DNA of 64,000 bases from Litomosoides sigmodontis (taxonomy: Eukaryota > Nematoda > Chromadorea > Rhabditida > Onchocercidae), in NCBI GenBank assembly GCA_963070105.1, contig OY718804.1:10741817-10805816 (forward strand), in the 5' to 3' direction. Shown here piece by piece: positions 39,140 through 50,493 of this stretch. Every line of letters begins with the position of its first letter. The stretch's first letter is position 1. Under the pieces are notes generated by a model. That model was not told where the DNA came from. It worked only from the letters and a program-made list of their open reading frames with translations, and made no database searches. The position numbers and the translations under genes were made by a program.

Positions 39140-40566
39140 CCCTTAGGAAGTAAACCAGAAGGAAATCTTGTGCGGCCTGATACAGTAGATATCAGCAAGG
39201 TCGTTGCTGTTGATAGCTAAATCAAAATGGGAGAGACAGCTCGATTTCAACCATTGCTAAAATGCAAAGCGGTAAATTTTAATTTACTAAACAAGGGATC
39301 ACGCACCAATTTCACGTGCCAACACTACACACTAATTTCACGTCAATCACTGAATTAGTGAAAATCACGAAGTGTTTTCGAGAAAGCTTGAAGGACCACA
39401 ACTAAATGCCAATTGTGGAGTGTGGCAGATTAACTTTGATAGCCACAAAGTTCCATTTCCGCCGAATGTATGATTTCTTCCTCTTCAGTGATGCCAATAA
39501 TTTGGTAGGAAGTTTCTGGCGATGCGACTATCTCTGAGTGTAGAAAATAGGACACTATGAATATTATTAGAAACACTGCTCAGTGACTCAGTAGCAGGGA
39601 ACAGAGACGACTTGATGATTAGCGATTTCCATTGTCGCCACTGTCATCGAGATGACCGAAGAGAGGATAATCAGAATCATCTGGAAGATACAAAGCATCG
39701 ATGCCCCTCGTCTGTAGTAAAATACAGATAGATAGTTACAGGGGGAGAATGATGTCCGCCCTCGGCAGGATAGGAGTGACCAGACCTGCCGAGGACCACT
39801 CCCCTTTTGCTACAGAAGATATAGTTACCGATACCGGATTTCATGCACCCGATAGCACCACTGGAAACACTGGGAACTACACTATTCATACTTCCCTCCT
39901 TTGTTTTGTTTATCTTGCTGGGAACGGTTCGCAGATCACATCATCATCTTTTAGATACTAACTGCCAGTACCAGTGGTTTTCGAAATTTTACGGAACAGA
40001 AAATGGGAGAGGTAAGGAGGAGAAAGAGAGTACAGGAGGAAGGTAAATTTTAGCAAAACCAACGACAAAATGCATCCCTTTAGTCCACAAGTCGTGACCA
40101 TTGGTTACTTGAAATACTCCCCAATGTCTTATTTCCTTCCATCTTCCTTACGCTTTAGCACTAATATTTATTTGCTCCAAAATATTTCATAGTAGTAGCA
40201 GTAGTAGTAGTGGTAGAGAATGTACAGTTTTACATTTATTTCGCTTCATATTTAAAAAGCAAACAAACATTTGTTGATTTTGATTCAGCTGGTTTGGTTG
40301 ATTGAATGTTTGCGTCATTTGCATGTCGTGAGCTTCTTCTCCCTCTCCAATGATCTCAGGCTTGTTCATTACTTCATATCGTGCATTCATTCATTCTCTT
40401 TTCTTTTTCTTTCCTTTCCTTCCCTCTCCTCTTTCCCCTTTGCCCTTCATTAGTTCGCTCAAATTTGAAAAATTAAGCACTATTCTTATTTTCATTTTCT
40501 CTTTGTTTTCTTCATTCATATCACTCAAATTCTCGAAAGTTTCTCGCTTTTTCCTTCTCTCTTTGA
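39140..40566. other. intergenic, AASDH-like gene to ETS gene
   Basis: About 1.4 kb holding the 3' end of the AASDH-like transcript and the ETS promoter, both on the minus strand. A splice acceptor (CTAAG, minus strand) ends 2 nt before the ETS ATG and may receive a spliced leader. A CACGTG box lies at 39313-39318. A GTA/TAG-type short repeat occurs at about 40192-40212. Short open frames on both strands near 39.7-40.6 kb are not supported. Confidence 0.55.
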
Positions 40567-43500
40567 TCAAAGTGAGAAATGAAAGCACCGTATACGATCA
40601 TCACGACTTCCAATTAAAGCACGATAAGAGATAACTGCCGTTTCAGTACTATTCTTAATACTGCTACCACTGCTCTCACTACTCCCTCTTTTCTCCACTT
40701 TTAAAATTCGCACTCCACCGAAAGTTTCACCGCGTATTTTTAAAACTTTGATAATTTTCACTGCATTCATAGCACCTTTCTTCATTATTTCTGTTAATCC
40801 TCTAATGGCTAACAAAGTACCAGAAGAATCTTGAATAAAAAGATATCCTTCATTATTCAGAATTTCCGGTGGTCGTGGAAACGATCCTACTCCATCAATT
40901 CGTATGCACCAAAGTACTTGAAGAGTATCTGCCCGCAGTATGAACAGTGAAGAAGCTTGAGTTACAATAATGGATAAGTTACAATTATTGGTATCAGTCG
41001 GAAGTAGTACCGGTGCTGCAAAAATACACTCCCGGATATCATACTGATACATCTGAAATGGAAACATTTAAGATTAAGTGTAAATGATACTGATTTTTAT
41101 TTTTTCTGAGCGACTAACAATGCAAAAGCAAAGAAAATGAGGAAAGTGGAAGACGTGACTTCCGCAGTTCCCTCAACTATGAGATAAAGAAAAATATGAT
41201 GCTAATTGTAGAATCTTACAAATTTCCACTTAACTTTCCTGTAAAACTTCCTGGAACATTTATGGTCAGCCATAGTAACTCTGCTAGTAGTTGAGAAGTT
41301 ATATTAATATGTTCATTATCATTCCCTTCCTATTTGTAAAAACTTTTGATATGATATACTGAATTATTTGAGAGTAAAAAAATTAGAGATGAGAAGAAAA
41401 AAAGAAATCTGCCGAAAAAATCTTTTAAATTTCAATAAGAAGATAAGCAAGAAAAAAGAAACAAAAATTTCGGTGTAAAATGGGGAATATTTAAAAATTT
41501 TAATGTGCCTAAATAGGGAGAAGCAAAACAAGAGTTGAAGGAAATGTAAACGATGGAAAAAAGAATCTAGACAGTTGGGAAAAAAATCGTGACGAAAGGG
41601 TTCATTTTCAGAAAATTCAGTCACTATCTTGTTAATACTACGGTGTAAGGGAGAAAGGGGAAAAGTGAGGGGAAGATAGAGAGAGAGAGAGAAGAAGACG
41701 GATATAAGAGGTGAGAAAACAATACGGTGTTAATGCTAATAGGTCAACTGTCATTCACTATGCATACAAGATTTCAAAAAGAAAAAGAAATGTGAGTTAA
41801 AGTGTATTAAAGGCGTGAAAGACGGATGAACAATTGAAGGAATATTCATGTACAACTTGAAATTAACGTGCGGATAGGTAGGTGCAAGATGGGCAAAGCA
41901 ATTTCTGTTTGTTATAGTTAAACGGTTAATGAAGACGCCTTTCAATCTTGTACACATATATCTCTTAAAGTGAAATGATACGTGAAAGTTTTGCTCATCC
42001 GTTTCTCGAAGGCTAAAACAGACAAGAATGAGTCGGACCAATTCAGTTTCTCAATATTCGGTATTAAAATCTAATTATAGATCTACCCCAACGAAACGGA
42101 ACCAAATAATGCGAATCTTTAGTCTTCAGTAAGAAATAGGAAAACTGTTACACTTATCATTCAATAATAAACTTACATGCCGTTTAAGAGAGATCTTGTT
42201 TTTCCAGGAACTTTAGTTAATAGCAGAATACCTAACTTCATACAACGAAATTATGTAGAAAATGTGGACTTGAAAAAAAATGAAAAAAACACCTACTATA
42301 TGTCCAGTCCTTGTATCGCACAATGTTACTAGTCCTTTAACATTCACAACTAGTACACAATTATGTTCCACAATGCATAAATTTGCAAATATTGGTGCAG
42401 CTAGTTGAATTTTCCATAAGGTATTACCAGTGTCCTGAAAAATTTATTTTACACCTCCTCTTTGGTGAAAAAGAGCGTAAATTACACAACGATTCTTTTT
42501 CATTAATAAAAAAATAATTATTTTGCTGAAGTTGTATCCCTTTCCCAATTTTCCATAATCGACATTACCATAATTCAGTATGTGAGAATTCCTTTAAAAG
42601 GATGCAAATTTTTATTGACACCAAAAAGTAATTTTTCCTTGGAACTGTTCGCTGCCAATTCAATTAAATCTTTATAATCTAAAAGCATTCTAGAAAAGTA
42701 CATTTAAACCAATGAAAGTCTTAAAAAGCCTTAAAATGGATTTCGCAAATTTTCTAATAAAAAATTGAAGCGCGTAGAAAATTTTACTGTTCTAACCTAA
42801 TAATTTGTGATTACACAATTCAAGCTACTCCTGATAAAGATAAACTTTGACTACAGGAGTGACATCTCTCATGCATTCACTCAACTCAGTAACAACTGAG
42901 CAGCATTGTCAATGAAAAATTCCGACTTTGTAATAGAGCTGGCACAGCATGTGAGAGACCTAGCATCTTAAGTAAATGATTGCATCCGACTGGTAGTCAT
43001 AATAATACTGCCGCAGTGAATTTTTTTTAAGCTGTAAAAGTTATATTATTTTTCAAGTTATATTTTCAAGTTATGCAAAGTTATATTATTTTTCTGTCAA
43101 AAATACAAAAGTTAACCCATTTTCATGCAGTCACTACTTCTAAATCAGACACAACTAGTAATACTCAAACGAAATAAAAAAGAAGCTTATCAGAACGTAC
43201 TAATTCGACACCAAGAAATTCTCCACGTAAAGTAGCACACAGCACAACTGTATCGATAAGAATAGGTGATGATAGGATACTGCCGCCACAGAGAACCTTC
43301 CACAGCACATTGTGATCCTAAAAATAAATGAAATGCAAATGGTGTGAGCAGTCACAGAAAGGACTGCTCACACCATTTGCATTTCATTTTTAAATTATTA
43401 AAAATCTTAAGCAATTAAGAGGCCACGAACATATTTAGATCAGCCATGACATCATTTACTTATACACTGTTAGACCTCATGATTATCACAACAAAGCAAT

Positions 43501-46500
43501 ATCCCAACGAGTATTTCCGAGATCAACCATTGACTCACTTATCACTTTCCATCTTTAATGCATAAAGGGCTTAAAATTTCTCATCTACATTATTCCGACG
43601 AAATTCGTCTAACGAAGAACCATCTAAAGACAGCTCAGAGCAAAAAAACACATTAGAAATCATTGCTCATTGGCTACAATTTTTTAAATCAAATAACCCA
43701 CCTTGATATCAAGCAAATAGAGACATTTATCATATGAACCAAACAAGCACTTATTTCCCACATCGAAAAGTACAGGAGATGACTTAATGATATTTCCTGT
43801 GCCAAATTTCCATATTAATTGTCCACTCTTCTCATCCAAAAAATACAGATAGCCATCGTAGCACCCTATCAAAGTGATTGTCAAAAGAATCATGCGGAAA
43901 AAGGATCATGGAAAAATCTGCGCTTCTACATGAACTATTTCGATCAAGTTCACATAAGCAGCAGATAATAAAGTCAAAAGTGCACAATTGATAATTAGTA
44001 TCGATTAAGCATATGATTTATTTACATTGCAATCCTTTCTTTGCCTAATAAATGAGTTCCAACCTTTTGTCCATAAACCATAGAGTCCAAATGAAGTACA
44101 TTACAGTAGAGAATCCCAACTGCTCATAAATCAGTAAACGAAAAACAGTTAAAGAATAAAAACAAACCAATAGCAATGATACCACCTTGACAACAAGCTG
44201 TTGCTTCAATTCGATCACCAAATTGAATTTCCCATTCTTTATTCCCATCCAGAGATAAGGAAACAAATCGTCCAGAATGTGATCCCAGAAAAATTGAGCT
44301 GAGAAAGTAAATCAAAGGAAAATAAGCGAATTGATAAATCGTTCAGTTTACATAATCTCAAAAATTCCTAGATTTAAAAACCAAATTTCAAAACAAGGTG
44401 ACTAACACTATATTGAAATAAAACAAAATTTTTAAAATTACATTAAGTATTCCAACTGTACTAGGGAACATCAGAAAAAAAGAAGAATCTGCTGTAATAT
44501 ATTAATTTTGTCAACAAAAAATTAAAATCTAAAAAAAATTTTTTAAATTTTATAATTCATACCTATTTTCGACCGCAGGTGTTGCATCGATGCATTTTCC
44601 CAAGTCATACTCCCACAATAAGTCGATATTAATGGAAGTTTCTACCGGTCTTATGTGAACTTCTCGCATGTGTATACTCTTTTCCGGAATGCTTTGATTG
44701 AAATCAAGTGCATCCAAAAAACCAGCGATCGTACCGGTATCCGAAAGAAGATATTGCAAAAGTGGAAAACTGCGTAGCTTCAAAAGATGCTCCGTTTTTA
44801 GAGTCAGTTCAGTTGCGCTTGATGAATCCAGACCCAAGTTCTTGAAGGTCATTTCTTGATCAGCTTTTAGATTTATATCTATAACAAATGTTGTAAATTG
44901 TTAGGTAAAATGTATGGCTATACTAATTCACATGATATATTTGTCATATATTTTGGAACAAATCGAAATAAGTTTTTTTAGAAAATTTAGACGAAACTAT
45001 TACGAATAACTTGCAAAACATAAGCGTAGCACACCACGAAGTATATATTTTGCAAATAATAAGAGCAAAAGGGAATAAGAAAGCCCGGACAAACAGATTG
45101 AGAAGAAACATACAATTTTGTTTCTTCCAGTTTAAGCTTTAGTCCATTTATAAATTCTACTTTCCCATGTTTTCATTTATTCTTATTCACTTTTATTTTA
45201 TACTTTACTAAATTTAATTAATGCTTCTCATCAAAATGTCATAAAGCCAAGTATGTTAAGGCAGTGAAAGAACTTACTAAAATTTTTAAGTAACTTGTTC
45301 AAATCCTCCATCGTAAAAACCAAATTTTTTTCTTCAAAAAGTTGCATTAATTTTTGGCGATCAATTTTTCCTGAAGATATGTTGCTGTATGCATGCGTGT
45401 AATTTGACTGCTGTGTCATGTATTTCTTGTTAGAAATAAAAGTATTTAGAAGATTCGTCCCGATGAAAGAAGTACTTTTCTTCATAATTTGCCTATCATT
45501 CTTCATTATTCACCTTCATTCATATTCTGCCTCTTCTTTCCTCTTCTTTCTAAAACTGTAAAACTGATAAAATATTCGTTATTACTAGCCATTTCCAGTT
45601 ATTGGCCAACAGTCCACCAAAACCACCATTAGTGGCAATCCAACATCTAACTTCTTGCATAAATCAGTTTGCAAATTTGCGCTGTCTCCACTATGTACAA
45701 ACAGCAAGATGGATTGTCCACGACGTAATGCTAAAGCTGATTGAATACCATCATATTCTTCTGCTTTTCGAGCCAATCCTGATAGACTTACATTTACTCC
45801 ATTAATTTTCTGCTGAAACATAATAATGTGTTGGAGGAATGAAACAGATTGCAAAATTAATCAATGAAAAAATCCGACCATATATAAAAACGTATAGACC
45901 GGAAAAAAAGTTAAAGTCAACTGTACAAAAGAAAAGAGAATTTTTAAAGCAATCATCACGAACTTGATCATCCAATCGGTCACACCAGTAAAGTTTTCCC
46001 AGCTCAGTAAGCTCAACAATATCACCAGTCGGAAGCCAAGCTCCTGACAATTTACCATTTATGAAACATTGTCTCGAACCACCGATTAGCAACTCACCAA
46101 TTTCACTAATCTTGAATTTTGTATCCAATAATGGCTCACCAATTTCCACACGGGTTTCCCTGAAAATTGTGTCCTAATTATTCTGCCTCTATCTAAGCTA
46201 ATTCATTGGTCCGCAAGCTTACTTCCAATCGACTCTATGACATGAAGCCCAACAGGATACTTCCGTCACTCCATACACGTTGTAGAAAGTAATGAATTGA
46301 TGATTAATGTGATAACGCTTAATAAAATTTGCTGGAAATGCTTCACCACCCAGAATTATTGTCCGCATGGTCGAACGAGGAGCAAAAATCTCTGTTAAAG
46401 CATGATGAGGCAGAATTTTTAATTGCGAAGGTGTCATCTGAAATAAAACTCAGTTCAAATTTATTAGTGTAAAAATTTATGTCGCAACATTAAAATTCAC

Positions 46501-47990
46501 AAAGTGTAAAGTTAGATACCGGAGATGATAAAGATATCCTCAACGCGACCCTTTAACAAAAGTAGCAGTGTTAACAAGATAAAATTTCAACTCAAATTCG
46601 AAATTTCAAATTTGGAATTAACACAATATAAATAATAAAGAAAGGGCGATGTTAACCTGAATAAATGTTACACCATATTTTATAACTGCCTCGGCTAATT
46701 TCGATGGTATAGAACGAAAAGAATCCGGAACAACCAATAGTTTTGCACCATTTACTACAGCCAAAAGAATTTCCACAACAAATGGATCAAATGTTGCTGC
46801 TGTAGAGAAGAGGATGACATCAGAAGTTGTGATTCGGAATCGACAACTAAAATTCAGACAGTTTATAAACTTCTAATGCACGATGTTATTCTACTGCATT
46901 CTCCTACTCTGTCTGCCATAAGAAAAAAAATCTGGCGCTGTCACAAAACAGTCATTTCTACCTATAGCTTCATTTGAAACAACGATTAAACCAGAACCAA
47001 CAAGATTGCCTTTCGAGTACCTTTGTAGCATAAATGACAGTTTTATTAAAGCAACGAAATCAATGATGCGGTTTGATATCTCAGATTATCGATAATTCAT
47101 TTACACTGAGGAAGAATAGAAATAAAAAACAGATAGGAATCCAAAATCCACACCTAAAATCCCAAATATTGGGCATTATGCAGCGGTATGGAACAAGAAC
47201 TTCTTTCCTTTCCCCCAATGTACCGGATGTAGTGATTAAATAACAAAGTTTATCCTTTCCAAATCCATTCATATAATAATACCCGTTATGGTGGAAATAA
47301 ACTTGTAAGCCGTGTATATTAATTGGCGAATGATTGCATTCCGTAGCCATAGTAGAAATAATGCAAGATACTGTAGCACTGCGATAACTGTTTGCCATTT
47401 CAATGCTGGAGCAACAGACAAAACAATTCTTCGTTTCCAAAACCCTGAAAACGCAAAACAATTGCACTACGAAAACTGAATAAATTAATTTTGCAGAGTT
47501 ATTATGTACTAAAAACAACTCGGAAAAGAGCTACTTACTTATTTAGCATTTCAATGAAATTTGCAAACATTTAGGTTTATTTTTTGGATCATCGACGATA
47601 ACCAAGTCCACCGTTTACTAACGTAAATGAGAATTTTAAAAAAGAAAAACGAACGAGAAAGTAGGATGAGGCAATGAAATATCGAAGTATATAACTATCT
47701 TTAAGCTATGAAATTAGAGAGGCAAAACGAGGAGAAAATACTAACCCAAGAATGGCAGAAACAAATGCGGGATGCTTAGGAAGAACTACAGCAATGAGAC
47801 AATTGGTATAAGAAGCTAATCGTTCTGCAAACAGTGACACTCCGTTCATAACATCGGCATGTCCCACTGTTACGCCACATGAAGTATCCCTTTCTTCCAC
47901 ATATATCATGGAAAATCCTGTAGCAATTGATACCGCTGCCATTTTTATTCTGCAACATACTTCAAAAAGAAGTTTGTGAAGATAAACCAT
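40567..47990 (-). CDS. AASDH: AASDH-like enzyme (ACSF4): adenylation, carrier and PQQ-type repeat domains
   Basis: Exons, in transcription order: 47990-47746, 47444-47154, 46846-46657, 46437-46223, 46159-45964, 45812-45590, 45370-45278, 44878-44563, 44298-44168, 43865-43702, 43317-43201, 42434-42297, 41052-40567; 934 residues, against about 1,100 in human. The N-terminal AMP-binding domain has YLITTSGTLGERKEVLVPYR (P-loop, usual Pro replaced by Arg, Lys kept), NVYGVTEVSCWA, LPTGD and the C-terminal NGKIDR lysine motif. A carrier domain has LGLDSSS, with the likely phosphopantetheine Ser near residue 502. Beta-propeller PQQ-type repeats follow from about 550 (GCYDGYLYFLDEKSGQLIWK, then LFGSYDKCLYLLD). 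Human AASDH activates beta-alanine and its role is poorly understood; the substrate here is not predictable. Compared with human, about 30 residues after the first exon (AAYVPI region) are missing. One intron (45589 side) appears to use a GC donor. Confidence 0.85.
43326..43389. repeat. perfect 28-bp inverted repeat with 8-nt loop
   Basis: Arm 43326-43353 is the exact reverse complement of 43362-43389; the loop is ACAGAAAG. It lies in an intron of the AASDH-like gene, with the near arm 9 bases from the coding exon that ends at 43317. The stem contains GGTGTGAGCAGTC and an ATGCAAAT octamer. Confidence 0.97.
47539..47617 (-). other. apparently decayed or mis-sequenced exon of the AASDH-like gene
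   Basis: The segment is flanked by TTAG and a strong GTAAGT donor. One frame reads TVDLVIVDDPKNKPK and another reads MFANFIEMLNK. Joined, they would resemble the part of adenylation domains expected between exons 1 and 2 and would flow in frame into the next exon (VLETKNCF). As given, the first frame is preceded directly by TAA and breaks before the second, so at least two single-base defects would be needed. The gene model therefore skips it. Confidence 0.4.
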
Positions 47991-48372
47991 GCTCGCTTCA
48001 CTCGCAAAATACAGTCACTCCCAAGATGAAGTCACATTGATTTGCCATACATGTTTGTTTGTTTGCACTATCAAATGTGTACGATTTGGTTTGACGGCAC
48101 GAGGGTTCAGTAAGTTACAGTGCAAAACACTGTTTTATTCAGAAGCATTAAAGAGAACGTGAAATGCATGACATAATAACATCGCATGCTCAGTACAGAT
48201 CCCTCTTATTACTTTATTCCAAATCTCGCATGTAAGAAGATATATGAACATTGATTACAAATGTAAGCCTTAAACACTGAATACGTTTGACAAATTACAA
48301 ATTACCTCATCCAGCAAAATGTGTTGAAAGCATATAACATAATTCCACAAAGATAAAGTGCCAAAATCACAG

Positions 48373-50478
48373 TCACATTAATTCATCTATTCGAAAAACC
48401 GCATAGTGATGATTTAATGATTTTTCTTCCTGAATTCGCCAACGAGATTCATACACTCCACTTAAAGGCGTGCGTCTTCCGTAAAATACTCGTCCAACAC
48501 GAAAATGCACCAAAGCCATAGCACACATTGCACACGGCTCATCCGTTAGGTAAACGTCATATCCCGTACCAAGATATTGCAGTACGTCACCTCAAAATAA
48601 CTCGTTACATTTTCCCACAGAAAAATTTTCAAACTTCTTTTCCAGGAATTCAAAATTTTCAGCTAATCCATAATTTTGAACTTGTCACGAGTGATGCTAA
48701 CCGCACATAACTTTAGAAATCACATTAAACAATATGTTTCAGTAGCCGCTTTACTTATACTAATATCCTCTTGATTTTTATATGGAAAATCACTTTGTTT
48801 AGTACAATGCTTCTTGCACAGATCTGAGACTGCAACCATAACAGCATGTCCAAGCGGTATGTTTCGGTTGCCACTTTTTGCAACAACTTCGCCTTTTAAA
48901 TTCACGATGACACAACCTGAACCACCACCACTAATCTGAAAGAAATCTCAAAGCGATGATATGGTTGATTTGCTTCAACTCTAATTTACAGTGCAAACAC
49001 TTGAAGAATGCAGTGGATAATATTATAAATAGTTGAAAGTTTGAAAATGTCGCATTCCTTGCAAAAAAAGCTTGACCTAAACTTTAATAATCTCCAAAAG
49101 AACCCGCATATCCATTGAAATGCATGTTCTGAAATTACTTATCTGAAATTACTTAAACATATATGTAACTTATTCATCAAACCATTTTAATAAACTGTTG
49201 CAGGTCTAAATACTGAACAGAAATATTTTAACCTTTTCCGATTCTAAATAAAAGCCAATAATCTTCTCGTACTCCGCAGCTGTGAGAAAGTCTCCACTTA
49301 ACAGTGCTTCATAGTGCTTGTTTGGATGAAAAGCTGTAGGCCAGTATTGTTTAGCCCATAGAAATTGTCGCCTTGTAATTGGCTTACATAAAGGAACTTT
49401 CACTTTTAAGATAGAGATATCTGAAAGCTCCGCCTCAAGTTTCTTCATAAGTTCCTGAAAAATGAGCTGGTTAGTTTCATATAATACCTAGAAAAAAAGA
49501 CCTGAAATTATCTTGAAACCGACAAAATAATAGAAAAGCTACACTGAAGTTACCGATAGGTGCAATCATTTCAAACAGCTTCTGCACAAAACATTAACAC
49601 ATAGTCTCGTTCTCATTCCTTTCTCTCTGCCACACAGAAATCGAGATTTAAATCACCGACGGTTTAAGTCACTAAGATGACATAATACTTTCTTAAAAAT
49701 AAGGCAATAACAGCTTTAGATGTCATCACTTCTAAATTTGCTTTGAATTGACCACCATCGGATAAATTTCAATGTAAGGAAATATTTTTGATATACAGCC
49801 TTCATATTCAGCAATAGTGAGTCTAGAATAAAAGGAATTACCTGCAACAGTGGACCATTTGCAGGTTGGATAAGAATTAGTCCATTTTTGATACGCTTTA
49901 AATGATTCGCTTCTGACGGGATATTTGGCAAAATCCGTAAGAGCAATCCAATCTTGCACTTATCTTCCACCTTCACTGCGTGATATTCAACCAGTGGCAA
50001 TTCATCGCACACTATTTCTTTGGAAAGCACTGGTATAATAGTAAACCTTAAATAATCACGACAAATCACACGAGAAAATTACTTGCTTTAAAAAAAAGAT
50101 AATTTCTCATCAATTTAAGCGAATAAATTTACGAAGTTTTACGTCGCACAAGGAATTATTTTTAAAAGAGGTATAGGGGAATTTCAGAGCTCTATGGATT
50201 GCCTTGTCCGCACAGCTTAGCATAGATAAATCTACAACGGCTAAACAGGCATCGCTTGTATCAAATCCCGCATACCTCGAAAAGCAACTCACAAGATAAT
50301 TTAAATAGAGTCTGGGCAAATCCAGGGAAAGGCAAAAGCTTGAGAATTCCTTTTGTTAATTTACTGTTAAAATAAGGAAAAGCTACCTCCTTCCTCTCAC
50401 TTTCTTCCTAGTATCTCTCTGCTCATCAACTACATTCCAGCAACCAGAACAGCTTGGTTCTCCGTCTGCATATGTCAT
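48373..50478 (-). CDS. ADAT3: ADAT3/TAD-3, tRNA-specific adenosine deaminase subunit 3
   Basis: Exons: 50478-50387, 50046-49842, 49454-49233, 48935-48761 (or to 48755, same frame), 48590-48373; 303 residues. It is the partner of catalytic ADAT2 in the enzyme that converts the wobble adenosine A34 of tRNAs to inosine. An N-terminal ADAT3-specific part ([20 protein letters not shown], then [20 protein letters not shown]) precedes the deaminase fold. Zinc-binding motifs are GHAVM (His203) and PCAMC (Cys251, Cys254). The Glu normally found after His-Ala in active deaminases is Val205, the ADAT3 signature of a non-catalytic subunit. The end pairs well with family members ([20 protein letters not shown], then RVFYG). 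A candidate spliced-leader acceptor lies 13 nt before the ATG. The AASDH-like gene starts 382 bp downstream on the same strand. Confidence 0.94.
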
Positions 50479-50493
50479 TTTAGCAAGAAATCT
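50479..50493 (-). promoter_or_regulatory. candidate trans-splice acceptor of the ADAT3 gene
   Basis: On the minus strand, CCTTTTCAG ends at 50492 and is followed by 12-13 nt of leader and the ATG at 50478. It is a good match to nematode acceptors, with no upstream coding exon seen. Confidence 0.5.

Noticed and set aside
46978..47020. Possible extra exon of the AASDH-like gene (minus strand, between CTACAAAG and GTAGAA)
   Set aside because: It does not resemble the family at this point, and the neighbouring exons join in phase with continuous homology without it.
50110..50319. Minus-strand open frame between the first two ADAT3 exons
   Set aside because: The flanking exons join in phase at 50387/50046 with good family fit, leaving this as intron.
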